Origin: Cavenderia fasciculata | Lineage: Eukaryota > Evosea > Eumycetozoa > Acytosteliales > Cavenderiaceae | Direction: 5' to 3' | Assembly (NCBI RefSeq): GCF_000203815.1 | Contig: NW_004457644.1 | Span: 682,001 to 746,000 of the forward strand | DNA length: 64,000 nucleotides | Part shown: positions 21,531 through 34,061 of the stretch, one piece after another | Layout: each line of letters starts with the position of its first letter | How positions within the stretch are numbered: position 1 is the stretch's first letter | Program-made: the position numbers and the translations under genes | The notes under the pieces: model-generated | What the model was told of the DNA's origin: nothing | The model's input: the letters and a program-made list of their open reading frames with translations, nothing else | Databases searched by the model: none

Positions 21531-22355
21531 TGTTTCTTGGGTGGTTGGTTTAGGGTAGGGTTAATGGGGGTTGTTTGGTGAAAAAAATAGAGATAGTTTA
21601 CTGTTACTGTGTATCAATGTTTTAATCGATGCCTCATATCTAAAAGTAAACAAATAAACAAACAAACTAAAACTATAAGATGAGAGAATATATATATATA
21701 ATTTAGTTATTTACATGTGAGGAGATTAAAAAGTGAGAGAGTAAACATGTTCTTCTCGAGATGATGATAAAAACTAAAAGGTTTTCTTTTTATCTTTTTA
21801 TAGCTAAAAAATGGTTGGTGATCTGTATCGCGTCATTCAATGAGGGATGTGGGTGTTGGGGGGTTGCTTGGTTGACTGATGACTCTGACTCTCTTTTTGA
21901 GAGACTGGTCTGAAAGACGGTGATGAGGTGAACCATTAGGGGGTTTTGCTCATCATCTCATCGCATCAACACCCTTCCTATAAAAATATCGATGTGGGTT
22001 AAAACGATCATCCAACTCATCGAACTAAATTTCAATAAAATTAAATAAATAATAATAACTTCTTCTTGAGATATATTGTCACAAAAGTAATGATTCTCTC
22101 TCTCTTTATATTTTTAGTTGAACTTTCAACTAATAACCATCATCGAAAAATGCAACGTATTTTTTATAAACAAACACAAAATTAAATTAAATTTATAAAT
22201 CGATTTTGTGGGGGTGGTGAAACGTCATTAGAGAGTTGGACGGACTAATAGTAGTAAATAAAGATAGTAGTAGAACAACTACACTACATACTTATATATA
22301 TATATACCTACCTCACATACACACATACTAGAGACACATACCAGAGAGAGAGAAT
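21531..22355. promoter_or_regulatory. Divergent promoter region, G/T-rich boxes
   Basis: The region lies between the PAS gene (minus) and the gene at 22356 (plus). G/T-rich words such as GATGTGGGTGTTGGGGGG (about 21847) and TTGTGGGGGTGG (about 22205) recall G-boxes bound by the dictyostelid factor GBF; this is only a resemblance. AT runs and a TATATATA tract occur near each start. Confidence 0.3.
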
Positions 22356-22874
22356 ATGGAATGTTGTGATTGTAATAAGCAGTTCACAATGAACGGAATT
22401 GAACATTGCCGACAATGTCATATGGACAAGGGAATCATTGTACAACATTTAGATGAACAGAATTATTTATTATATCATAGTTGTAGTAGCAATAGAACAA
22501 TGCAACAACCTCAACAACCTCAACAACAAACATTACATTTAAATAGTTTATCAATACATAATCATAGTCTAAGTAATTTATTAGACAATAATCTAAATAT
22601 AATGTCTCACAATATACACGGTCATAATATATTTGATCATACAAATACAACTACAACTCTATTAACTGGGATGAATATAAACAAGAATAATAATGGTGGG
22701 ATGACACATTCTTTAAATCAATTAAACCTTTGTTCTACTGAAACTAGAAATATTAATAATAATCATAATAATAATAACAATACTAATAATAATAATACTA
22801 ATAATAATAATCAATTACAAATGCAACAACAAGAAAGACAAAGATATTTAGATCAACAACAAGAGGTAAAATAA
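22356..22874 (+). CDS. Unknown protein with an N-terminal Cys-rich knuckle and Asn/Gln-rich body
   Basis: A frame of 172 codons opens with MECCDCNKQF and HCRQCHMDKG. The spacing C-x2-C ... C-x2-C is like a small treble-clef or LIM-type zinc site at residues 3-22. The remainder is Asn, Gln, His and Thr-rich low complexity. A splice donor GTAAAA lies at 22866, and an acceptor (ACAG) occurs near 22950. The downstream exon would end at about 23005, but the phase giving the more protein-like sequence does not match the upstream phase, so the 3' end is unresolved. No family is recognised; a nucleic-acid or protein-binding role would be a guess. Confidence 0.5.
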   Translation: MECCDCNKQFTMNGIEHCRQCHMDKGIIVQHLDEQNYLLYHSCSSNRTMQQPQQPQQQTLHLNSLSIHNHSLSNLLDNNLNIMSHNIHGHNIFDHTNTTTTLLTGMNINKNNNGGMTHSLNQLNLCSTETRNINNNHNNNNNTNNNNTNNNNQLQMQQQERQRYLDQQQEVK

Positions 22875-23473
22875 TCTTTCATTTCTTTTATCTATATTTG
22901 TTTCATTTTATTAATTTCCGTCGTCCTTTTTATTTAAGTTATTTTTAACAGATAGATTTAATAATATGGATATGGAGGATGATAATTATATGCCATATAT
23001 AAGTTAAAATAGGATAGAGTGTTTTTATTTATTTATTTATTTATGTAAAAGAAGAATAAAGGAACTAACAAACTAGAAACTAAAATGAATATGTTCACCA
23101 ATAATACTTGCAATGTATATATTGTAAAAATAAGAGAATAGTAAAACAATGATTCAAGGTTGCAAGAGACTCTAGTTCAAGATACTGTTGATTTTGGTAT
23201 TGGGCCAATACCATTACAATCAGGGTTCAGAATGTCAAGAGACGTTCGATTATGTTCTAAAGCGTTGTCTCTCGGGGCATGGTGGGAAAGATACGATTTT
23301 TTTTATTACAAATATCTATTGGTTTCGTTTTTTTCATTAAATTGTGTAGGTCCTGACATCATCTTTTCAAAAGATCAAAAACCATATCTCCAATATCTTT
23401 AATATAAATAGGTAATGTTCACAACTTTTCATTCATTCATTCATTTCATTATATATAATTACGCGCAACAACA
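22875..23473. other. Intergenic region with a G+C-richer island
   Basis: It contains the uncertain 3' exon of the preceding gene (~22951-23007). A less AT-rich block lies at about 23155-23290 and includes a tight hairpin word TGGTATTGGGCCAATACCA (23192-23210). No known RNA family was recognised. The 80-codon frame through the block has no domain and is not called. Confidence 0.35.
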
Positions 23474-24388
23474 ATGAAATTCCATTTATCTATTTTAATT
23501 TTAATATTATCAATTGTTTCTTTTTGTTTTGGACAAAAGATAATTCAATTTGATACTAGTTCAGATTGTTACCAAGGATGTGATTTTAATGATCCATCAG
23601 TTTGGATTGGAGGAGTAGCACCAAACCAAAACTTTAAATATATTGCATCGATCAACTATACTTCTACCAACAACAACTTACCACAAAACATCGATTCATT
23701 TAAATCAATCGAGTTGGCTGGTTTGATTGTCGTAGGTTCTCCATCGGGTTCTCCAGTGACCGTTACATCATACACTACCACTCAGATTAAAGGTTCCGTT
23801 TTGATTGGAAACAATGCCAAATACGAAAGCGTGGAAGATCTCAGTGCCACCAAAGGAGTCACTCTTGCCAATGAAGGTGCAATGGTTCTTGAAATGGGAT
23901 CTGGAATTACTGCCAACCTCAATAGTTTGGCTGGCAACTTGACACTCTCCAACGCATCCATAGAAGGTAGTGTCACATTGACTGGCGGACAAGTCTATTT
24001 GGAAGGTGCCTACATCACTCAAGACCTTACCATCTCCTCGTCGGTATCGACTCATTTAACAGCCCCCCTCATGGTAGGTGGTAATTTCAATCTCGGTCCA
24101 TCCTCTGTCAACCTCGTCATCTGGGAACCAACCACTATCCTCAAACACGTTGCTATCCTCGTCGAGGGACAATTCACATTTAACGGTAAATTAATGGTCA
24201 CCATCCAAGATGATAGTTATCTCGTAACTGGTCCAACATACTATATCCTCATGACTGCCGAGGCCTCTTTTAATCCAAACCAAGTTGCACTCGCCAACAA
24301 TTTACCAGCCAACTTGAGACCATTATTCCGTTCAGTTAAAATTCAATCAGTCAATTATATTACTCTTCAATTTAAAAATTCAAATTAA
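23474..24388 (+). CDS. Secreted protein of unknown function, beta-helix-like
   Basis: A single exon encodes 304 residues. The N-terminus MKFHLSILILILSIVSFCFG is a clear signal peptide. A Cys pair (CYQGC) precedes FNDPSVWIGGVAP. Then a long series of short hydrophobic/polar strands with regularly spaced Gly, Asn and Thr (about residues 80-230) looks like a right-handed beta-helix or repetitive beta sheet. There is no transmembrane segment or GPI tail, so the protein is predicted to be secreted. I do not recognise catalytic residues. Its composition and the DPSVWIGG entry resemble dictyostelid secreted proteins of unknown role; function is not assigned. Confidence 0.75.
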   Translation: MKFHLSILILILSIVSFCFGQKIIQFDTSSDCYQGCDFNDPSVWIGGVAPNQNFKYIASINYTSTNNNLPQNIDSFKSIELAGLIVVGSPSGSPVTVTSYTTTQIKGSVLIGNNAKYESVEDLSATKGVTLANEGAMVLEMGSGITANLNSLAGNLTLSNASIEGSVTLTGGQVYLEGAYITQDLTISSSVSTHLTAPLMVGGNFNLGPSSVNLVIWEPTTILKHVAILVEGQFTFNGKLMVTIQDDSYLVTGPTYYILMTAEASFNPNQVALANNLPANLRPLFRSVKIQSVNYITLQFKNSN

Positions 24389-24566
24389 ACAATAAAAGAA
24401 AATCAAAATAAATAATAATCATATATATATATTATTATTTACAATATATTAAATCAAAAGTTTTTAAAATCTTTTGTACTAAAATCTTTGGTTTTTTTTT
24501 TTTGCCATCATTAACATGTTCTTTTAACGAATCTCAAGATATATTATAATTCAATTTTAAACAAAG

Positions 24567-25674
<1,108 letters not shown>

Positions 25675-25761
25675 TAAACAATAAAATTGTAGTAGTAGTT
25701 TGCCTATGTAAAAAAAGGTAATGGTTTATTTAGAAAGAGTAATAATTGTTGTTGGTATGGG

Positions 25762-27147
25762 TTAATCATCAGATGAACTGTCATCCTCTGACGATGATGA
25801 ACTTGATTCAGATGATGAAGATGAACTTGACTCTGATGATGACGAACAACGACTACTCGATTTTGACGAGGAATCATCATCGGATTCAGATGAACTTGAC
25901 TCTGATGACGACGATTCAGATTCAGATTCTGATGACGATGATTCGGATTCAGACTCTGATGATGATGATTCGGATGATGACGATGATGAATCCTCACTAC
26001 TTGACTCCTCTTTCTTTTCAACTTGTTCTTCTGATATGGATGGATCTTGTTCTTTGACCTCTTTTCCTTCTACCTCTGCTGAAGCTTCCTCTTCTGAACT
26101 ACTTGATGAACTGCTAGATTCATCAGAAGATGATTCAGATGACGATGAATCAGATTCCGACTCGGATGACGAAGAATCAGATTCCGACTCGGATGACGAC
26201 GAATCAGATTCAGATTCAGACGATGACGAATCAGAGTCTGATGAAGATGATTCAGATGATGACGAATCAGAGTCTGATGATGAAGATTCTTCACTGCTAC
26301 TATCTTGTTTCTTTACTTCTTCTTCTTCTTCTTTGTCCTTCATCTTGATATCTCCAGATTCATCTTCATCGCTGCTCTTGGATTGATCACTTTGTGTAGT
26401 ATTTTCGCTATTGTCTTCATCTTTGGATGATTCTGATTCTGATGATGACGATGATGATTCTGATGATGAATCAGATGATGAATCACTATCACTATCACTA
26501 TCACTTGACGAATCAGAGTCTGAAGAAGAATCTTCACTACTGCTGCTACTTGATGAATCTTCACTACTGCTTGACGAATCTTCAGATGATGATGATGATG
26601 AACTGCTACTACTACTACTACTATCACTATCACTATCATCAGTTTTGGTTACTGCTTTTGAAACTTTAGATTCCTCCTTTTCATCCTTTTCAATTTTGAT
26701 TTGTTTCTTGATGGTTGATGGTTCCTCTTGTTTGATTGATGTATTTTCTTGATCTGCTTTTCTCTTGTGATTACCATTACCATTACTATTTTCTTGTTTG
26801 ATTGTGCTATTGTTGTTGTTATCACTACTATTATTATTTTTTATTTTTCCATTATTATTTGCATTCTCTTTGGTTGGATCATATTTTTGACCTACACACA
26901 ACAAGTATTAGTTTTTCTCTCTTTCAGATTCTTTCTATCATTTTATAATAAACATACCTTTAAAGTATTTACCATGATATTTTTCTTCTTCTGTTACACA
27001 AGCCGAGTGAATTTGATATTCCTTGTTTGTAAACACTTGACGACAATTGATACATGAGAATGTAGCATACCGGCAACGCCAAATATGAGGTGCTACTTGT
27101 TGTTTCTTTAAAATATCTCCACAACCGTCACATGAAAAGTTTGGCAT
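25762..27147 (-). CDS. LYAR-type C2HC zinc-finger protein with long acidic Ser/Asp tail
   Basis: Exons 27147-26958 and 26891-25762 give 439 residues. The N-terminal ~65 residues form the LYAR zinc-finger pair: MPNFSCDGCGDILKK, HIWRCRYATFSCINC, and HSACVTEEEKYHGKYFKG, followed by QKYDP across the intron. A Lys-rich segment with an IKQE repeat follows, then ~300 residues dominated by Ser, Asp and Glu (SSSSESESD-type units). The family is nucleolar, linked to rRNA transcription and pre-rRNA processing, and the acidic tail is typical of nucleolar factors. The neighbouring gene is RNA polymerase I subunit 2. The reverse strand of the acidic tail also gives long Ser/Asp-rich open frames; these are shadows. 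Confidence 0.85.
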
Positions 27148-27908
27148 TCTCTACTCTATTTTTTATTATTCTAGGTTTATCTAGTAATTAGTAGCTACTT
27201 GATTAGTTCTATTGATTGATTGATTGATTGATTGTATGGATGGTGATAGATACTCCTATTCTTTTTCCCCCTCTTCTTATTACTTCTATCTTTTTATCTC
27301 GTTGCTTAAAAAAACTTGCTTTAGAATGATTCGTTTTGACAAACATACTTTTCGTTTCGGTGTGGTTTGCCAAAAAAACATTACTTTGATTTAAAATATC
27401 TGTATTTTGCATTATCTACAAATATCAAAGATAATCATAATCTCAAAGCTTTATCTAACAAACAACAACAACAACAACTGTGAGATCACTATTCATCCAA
27501 ACTTTTAAAAAACACAATTAAAAATTTTATCAAATAATTATTTTTATTATTTAGAGGTATTAGAATATTTAAATAAAAAATATATTATAATTTTTAAATT
27601 TAAAAAAATTTTGGTTTCCCCCGATCAGTTTGTTAAAAAATATTATTAAATTATTATTTACTTGTACAAATAAGATAAATATTACGATTCAATGATTTTT
27701 CATTTTATATTTGTTTGTTCGTCTCGTTCGTTTTTTTTTTTTTTTTTTTTTTTGATAATTTTTTTTTTTTCATTATTGAGGGGTGATTCGTTTTCGGTAC
27801 TTTTTTCATTCAACTTTTTGATTCAACACCAACAATCAAGTTGTTGTAGTTTAACTACTATCCTATTTCTCTCTCTCTATATTATATATATTTACTTTAC
27901 TTTTAAAT
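27148..27908. promoter_or_regulatory. Divergent promoter between LYAR-type and RNA polymerase I subunit genes
   Basis: The stretch is extremely AT-rich, with an uninterrupted T run near 27731-27754 and another at 27761-27770 upstream of polr1b. No gene is present. The two divergent genes both act in ribosomal RNA production, so shared control is plausible but not shown. Confidence 0.4.
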
Positions 27909-30900
27909 ATGGCAAAGTTTAAAGAGACATCAGATCAAGAAGGATCAGCAGAGTTACAAAAGCTTGTACAGCCACATATAGACTCGTTCAACTTTTTTGT
28001 AGAACATGGCTTGGGATTGATCTGTGAGAATCAGACACCCACCTACATCAAGAATCTAGACGGCGAAGGAAAGAACTGGTTCATGAAGTTTAAGAGCATC
28101 GAGGTGAAGCAACCATTCAAGGCAGACAACAAGCCGCTGTACCCCGATGAAGCACGTCAAGCGGGTATTTCGTATGCCGGCTCGATGGGTGGTATCGTGC
28201 AGATATACAAGCACGGCGACAGCACTCCACTCGAGTTGCCAGTGTCGTTGGGCAACTTGCCTATTATGGTGCGTTCGCGTTTGTGCCATCTCGAGGGATT
28301 GACACCTGACGAGCTCGTATCCAACCACGAGGAGGCGATGGAGATGGGAGGCTACTTTGTCGTCAACGGTAATGAGAAGCTCATCCGTATGCTCGTTGCC
28401 AACAAGGGCAACCATCCCGTCGCACTCCAACGTAAGGGTTGGACTAGCAGAGGTCCCGGGTACACCAAGTATGGTATCACTATCCGTTCGGTCCTCCCCG
28501 ATCGTACATCGATGACCAACGCACTCCACTACTTGGCCGACGGTCAAGTCACCTACCGTTTCCTCTACAAGCGTCACGAATACTTCCTTCCAGTCGCCAT
28601 GCTCCTCCGCATCCTCGGTGACACCACCGACAAGGAAATCTACCAACACGTTGTCCAAGGTGACACTGAAAACACCTTCCTTACAGATCGTATCGAACTC
28701 ATGCTCCGTGAGCAACGTATCGACCACGTCAACACCCAAGCCGAAGCTCTCGATTATCTCGGCAGTCGTTTCCGTCACAAAGCTTTCCTTCCAGATAATT
28801 TTACTAATCGCCAAATCGCAGAATATATGATCAATAATTATATCCTTGTTCATTTACCAAATTGGAGAGATAAATTTAATTTAATTTGGTAAAGAAACAA
28901 AAAATAGAAAAGAAATAGAAAAAAAAAGAAATAGTAAACATACTTATTTATTTATTTTCTATTTTAGTTTAATGGTACAAAAATTATATTCATCAGTACA
29001 AGGAAAATCAGATTGTGATAATATTGATGCTACATCATTCCATGAAGTATTATTGGGAGGACATTTATTCTGTTCAATGTTAAAGGAAAGATTACAAGAA
29101 TATTTAGAGACTGTTAGATTCCATTTCCTACACGGTGTAGAAATTGAGAAAAAGAATGGCAAAAATCCAAATCATGAAGCAATTTTAAAGAAATCTTTTG
29201 ATCGTGCTGGTGCTATCGGTCCAAAGTTTGAATCTTTTTTGGCTACTGGTAATCTTGCTTCAAATTCTGGTTTAGATGTTCAACAAGTAAATATAAATTT
29301 AAAAACAAAATCAAAACAAAAAAGATATAGAATGAATATTTATTAATTATTTTATTTTATTTTTATTTTTGTTTAGACATCAGGATTTACAATTATTGCA
29401 GAAAAATTAAATTTCCTTAGATATATTTCACATTTTAGATCGATACATAGAGGTGCCTTTTTTGCAACAATGAAAACTTCATCTATTCGTAAATTGATGC
29501 CAGAATCATTTGGTTTCCTTTGTCCAGTACATACACCAGATGGTGCTCCATGTGGTCTTTTAAATCATTTGTCTTCAAATTGTTTAGTATGTAAAATAAT
29601 AACAAACATATATAATATTCTGAATATTTATATATTCTAATTTTCTCTTTTTCTCTATTTTAGATTACAAAAGATCCATTACAAGAAAGAAAAGTACTTG
29701 AATCAAATTTAACATTGACCAAATTTTTATTAAGTAATGGAGTAACATCAATAGAGACAACATCAACATTTAGACCGGGATCGTTGCCAGTTACATTTAA
29801 TGGACGTTTGATTGGTATGGCCGACGAAGATACATGTGATGAATTGGTCAATACATTACGTTATCTTAGATCGGTTGGACATGAAAATGTACCAAGTACG
29901 CTAGAGATTGCCTATGCACCAAAGAATAGACCAGGTATTGTTGGTGGACAATTCCCAGGTATCTCGTTGTTTTCGACTGGTGCACGTTTTATGCGTCCCG
30001 TCATCAATGTCAAGTCTGGCAAACAAGAGTTGATTGGACCACAAGAACAACTCTACATGAATATTGCCATCTACCCCGAAGAGGTTAAAAAGGGTATTAC
30101 TACACACGTTGAGCTCAGTCCAACTGCCATGCTCTCTGTCGTTGCCAATTTGACCCCCTTCTCAGATTATAATCAATCGCCACGTAACATGTATCAATGT
30201 CAAATGGCCAAGCAGACTATGGGTACCCCCATGCACTCTTATGCCTACCGTGCCGATAACAAGTTGTTCAAGATTCAAAACCCACAAAAGCCTATCGTAC
30301 GTACCATCAATCAAAGCAAATACCATGTCAACGACTACCCCCACGGTTGTAACGCTGTCATTGCCGTCATTTCAAACACTGGTTACGATATGGAAGACGC
30401 TATGATTATCAACAAGTCTTCGTATGAACGTGGTTTTGGTCATGGATCGGTCTACAAGACTGTCTTTTACGATTTGGACGAAGGTAAACTCAGAGCTCAA
30501 ACTGGTCGTACCTCTGTCTCTCGTCCAGACTATCAAACCGATGGTCTCGATCAATACCTCGATGTTGACGGTCTCCCACATGTAGGTCGTTATGTCACTG
30601 GTCACGAACCACTCTACACCTTTGTCAATGAACTCGATGGCAAACAAGTCGTTGAAATGATAAAGTCCAAGGAAGAGGCTTGGATTGAAGAGGTCAAGAT
30701 TATTGGTAACCTCACCTCTATGAATGCCCCACGTACTGTCACCAAGTTTACCGTCAAGTATCGTTTCGATCGTAACCCAGTCATTGGAGACAAGTTTGCC
30801 TCTCGTCACGGTCAAAAGGGTGTTTTGTCGCAGTTGTGGCCAGAAATCAATATGCCATTCTCTGAAAGTGGTCTCAAGCCAGATGTCATTATTAATCCAA

Positions 30901-31544
30901 ACGCTTTCCCATCTCGTATGACTATTGGTATGCTTATAGAAATCATGGCCGCCAAGGCTGGTGCCGTCAATGGCATCTTCCAACAAGGTACAGCCTTTAG
31001 CTTTGACGAAAAAAACACTGCCGTCAAATTCTTTGGTGAACAATTGGCCAAGGCCGGTTACAATTATTACGGCAATGAGCCAATGTACAGCGGTACCACT
31101 GGCGAGGAATTCCACGCCGATATTTTCTTTGGTGTCTGTTACTACCAACGTCTTCGTCACATGGTCAAGGATAAATACCAAGTACGTGCCACCGGTAAGG
31201 TCAACGCCCTCACTAGACAACCCGTCAAGGGTCGTAAGATTGGTGGTGGTATTCGTTTTGGTGAAATGGAACGTGATTCAATGCTGGCTCATGGTACCTC
31301 TTTCTGTCTCAACGATCGTCTCATGAAATCTTCAGATCTCCACATTATGATGGTCTGCAGACACTGTGGTAGCACCCTCACCGTCGCCACCAAACCATCC
31401 GGTCAAACCGACTCTAGAAATCATACCACTTGTATCGATTGCAAGGTTGATGATGCTGTCCCCGTGGCTGTCCCCTATGTCTTTAATTATTTGATTACTG
31501 AATTGGCTGCTGTAAACATTGCTCTTAAACTTCAAATTAAATAA
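27909..31544 (+). CDS. polr1b: DNA-directed RNA polymerase I second-largest subunit (RPA2/RPA135)
   Basis: The exons are 27909-28888, 28968-29286, 29377-29586 and 29664-31544, giving 1129 residues, matching the usual ~1135. Pol I identity comes from [16 protein letters not shown] and [16 protein letters not shown] in the N-terminal half. General beta-subunit motifs are [52 protein letters not shown] and the C-terminal zinc site CRHCGS...CIDC. By family knowledge it forms one side of the active cleft and transcribes rRNA in the nucleolus. All exon joins preserve conserved sequence (for example [11 protein letters not shown]). Codon use is less AT-rich than in neighbours, as expected for a highly expressed gene. 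Confidence 0.96.
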
Positions 31545-32601
31545 ATAAAAGAAAACAAAAAAAAAATAATAATTAAAATTTAAAAAAAAAAAAAAAAAAA
31601 GATAAAGAAAAAGAAAGAGAAAACCCGATCGATCGGTCGATCATTGTATTTTCAATCGCAATCGAATCAACAATGGATTAAGATAATATACATTTAATAA
31701 CCCTAACCCTTACTAGTGATCAAAAGTAATTCATGTTAATTGAAAGAGAGTGGTAGGTGTGGTTGGTAGTCAAATTAGGAATATCTGCACCCCAACCCCC
31801 ATTCTGATCAATTCTTTGGTTAAAAGTTTATGGATACCAGTCTGGTAAGAGTGTAGAGGATTTTCAATGATGGTCAATATCAATGATAAATTAAAGATGA
31901 GGATGGAAATCCTATTAATACATCTATTTACTATATAAATAAATTTTATTCTTGTTTGGATCATTCTCTTTTCGTTAGTGGGGAAGGTTGGATGAATGTT
32001 ATGTCTCTTTAATGCAAAAATTACTAAAAATAAAGGAATACACAACAGTAATAAGAGTAAACAAATCAAATTCCTTTTTGATTTTAATTTATCAACAATA
32101 TTTATTATTCATCTATAACTTTTGTTTAAAAATCAACATCATCAAAATATTATCTACTATTTTTTCCCTTTTAAACCCGTTTATTATTTTTTTTTATCAG
32201 CCAGCTTCAAGAAATAAATATCTCGAACAAATATCATTATATAAAGGTAAAGATTTGATAGAACATTCTTATATGATTGATATGTAACGTCTGTTTTTTA
32301 TTTTAAGTGGTTGAGAGAGAGAGTGGGTGAAAGATCTCTTCTGAACAAATAGTCTCCAACTCCTCCTCCTCTCTTTTACTCAATAATCAAAAATCATTCA
32401 AACAACTAATGAAAGAGGATAATAATGCTTGGTTTTATAATATAATAGATAGGATCAATCAACCAAAAAAAATGAATAAACAATAAATAAATTGTAATCT
32501 TGTGTTTTTATTATTTTTATAAATCAATTTATTACAAATATATTAAAAATATTATTTTTAAAACCATAGGTACAAAAAAAAGTCAGAATACAAAAAAAAC
32601 A
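31545..32601. other. 1-kb gene-free region
   Basis: AT-rich DNA with an imperfect GATC-rich palindrome (GATCGATCGGTCGATC near 31627-31642). A 99-codon frame at 31988-32287 is hydrophobic and low in complexity and crosses splice-like signals; it has no recognisable domain. No RNA gene was seen. Confidence 0.4.
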
Positions 32602-34019
32602 ATGGGAAGATTAATTTGGAGGAATGAAAATATTGTAATTAGAGAATATAAAACCAAAGATAAAGATTTTCTTTCAAGAATAAGTAGACTACCAAATAAT
32701 TGTGATTTTCATTCTTTACAAGCTTATTCTTTTTGTGATGGTAAAAAATTTAACAAAAAACAAATAGAACAAAATAGATTTATTAACCAAAAAAAAATAA
32801 TTTTCTATTTATTTATTATTTAATTATTTTTAGATTACTCTATTAGAAGAAGTATGACACAAAATGGATTTATTTGGGTAGCAGAAGATGATATTACAAA
32901 TAAAGTAATTGGTGGTCTTTGTCTTGCTGAAAAAAGGTTAAAAATTAATGGAGTTGAAAGATTATTTTTTTATCCTTTTGATGCAATTGTTGATCCAGAA
33001 TATAGAAGTTTGAGTATATTAAAAAGATTAACAGATTTGGCAACGCTAACATTTATGGAACATTATGATTTAAAACCAATCACTTATACTTCAACAAGTA
33101 TTACCAACGAGAATATGGATAGATTTTATAAAAATACATCAATGAAGGAAATGGTTCAACAAGTACAACATGCTTGGAGGGTTGAACATCCATTTATAGA
33201 ACCACAAAGAGATGAAAGAGTAAAAATTTGGAAAGAAAGAGATTGTCATTTGGTAAAGGAAAAATTTGATATTCATTTTAAAAATTATGAAATGGTCCCT
33301 GTTGAATTTGATGAATTATTATTTAACAAATTTTATAAACATTCTTATTTTGCTCAATTTAAAGGTAATAGAAAAAAAATAGAAAAAAAAAAATAAAATA
33401 AAAGAAATTAGACTAATTTGATTTTTTTTATAGGAGAAAATAATAAAATGATTGAAGCATCAATTAGTATTTGGGATCAAAACAAGGTTTCAACATTGGT
33501 TAATCTTACACCATCAATGTTATCAAGTAATGAAATTCGTGGTAATAGTAATCAATTGGTTGATGAAATTACATCAAGAAATACAAGACAACAACAAAAT
33601 AATCCAAATCATTTCTTTCAATTATTTGGTTGTTATTCAACTGAAAATTTTAATGATCCTTTGGAATATTCTTTATTTTATGAATTATTAAAATTTGTTC
33701 ATAATGATTGTTTAAATGTAAATAGAAAAACAAAAACAAAAAAGAAATCAAAAAGTCTAATAATTTTCTATTTTTTTCTATTTAGATGGGAGTTGAATAT
33801 TTATTTATTGGATTATCAAAAACTGATCCAATTGATAGATATTTTCCTTTGTTACCAGGAATTAAAAGTTTACCATTTGTAATGCATTTTTGTCTTGGTA
33901 ATGAAGAAGATCATGCATTACAAAAATTAAACAAAAATCCATTCTTTCAAGATCCAAGAGATTATGGTATCTTATTACTTTATGCTGATACTAATAATAA
34001 TTTAAAACCAAAATTCTAA
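32602..34019 (+). CDS. GNAT-family N-acetyltransferase-like protein
   Basis: The exons are 32602-32740, 32834-33364, 33434-33717 and 33786-34019, giving 395 residues. The N-terminal half shows a GNAT pattern: IVIREYKTKDKDF (strand 1), FIWVAEDDITNKVIGGLCL (strand 2-3), then DAIVDPEYRSLSILKRL, where the acetyl-CoA loop is expected, and SITNENMDRFYKN. The pyrophosphate-binding loop is not a perfect Q/RxxGxG/A. The C-terminal half resembles a second, degenerate GNAT repeat, recalling plant HLS1-type proteins. Substrate is unknown, and activity is uncertain because the loop deviates. Codon use is very AT-rich compared with nadsyn1 next door. Confidence 0.65.
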
Positions 34020-34061
34020 ATAAACAAAAGAAATCTCTAAATCTTTTATTTTATTTTTCTC

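Noticed and set aside
23160-23402. 80-codon frame over the GC-richer island as a gene
   Set aside because: No domain, and its last third is T-rich; an RNA or spacer is equally likely.
26036-26752. Long plus-strand Ser/Asp-rich open frames
   Set aside because: They are the antisense of the LYAR-type protein's Ser/Asp repeat tail; GAT/TCA-type codons read as similar codons on the other strand.
28056-28853. 265-codon minus-strand frame within polr1b
   Set aside because: It is a shadow of the highly conserved polymerase exon on the plus strand, with no independent domain.
30372-31220. 282-codon minus-strand frame
   Set aside because: It is antisense to polr1b exon 4, which has strong protein motifs.
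31627-31642. GATC-rich palindrome downstream of polr1b as a regulatory site
   Set aside because: It is short, imperfect, close to simple sequence and in a 3' flank; support is too weak.
31988-32287. 99-codon plus-strand frame
   Set aside because: It is hydrophobic and AT-driven with no domain; its tail follows a splice-acceptor-like site, so it is not a reliable gene.
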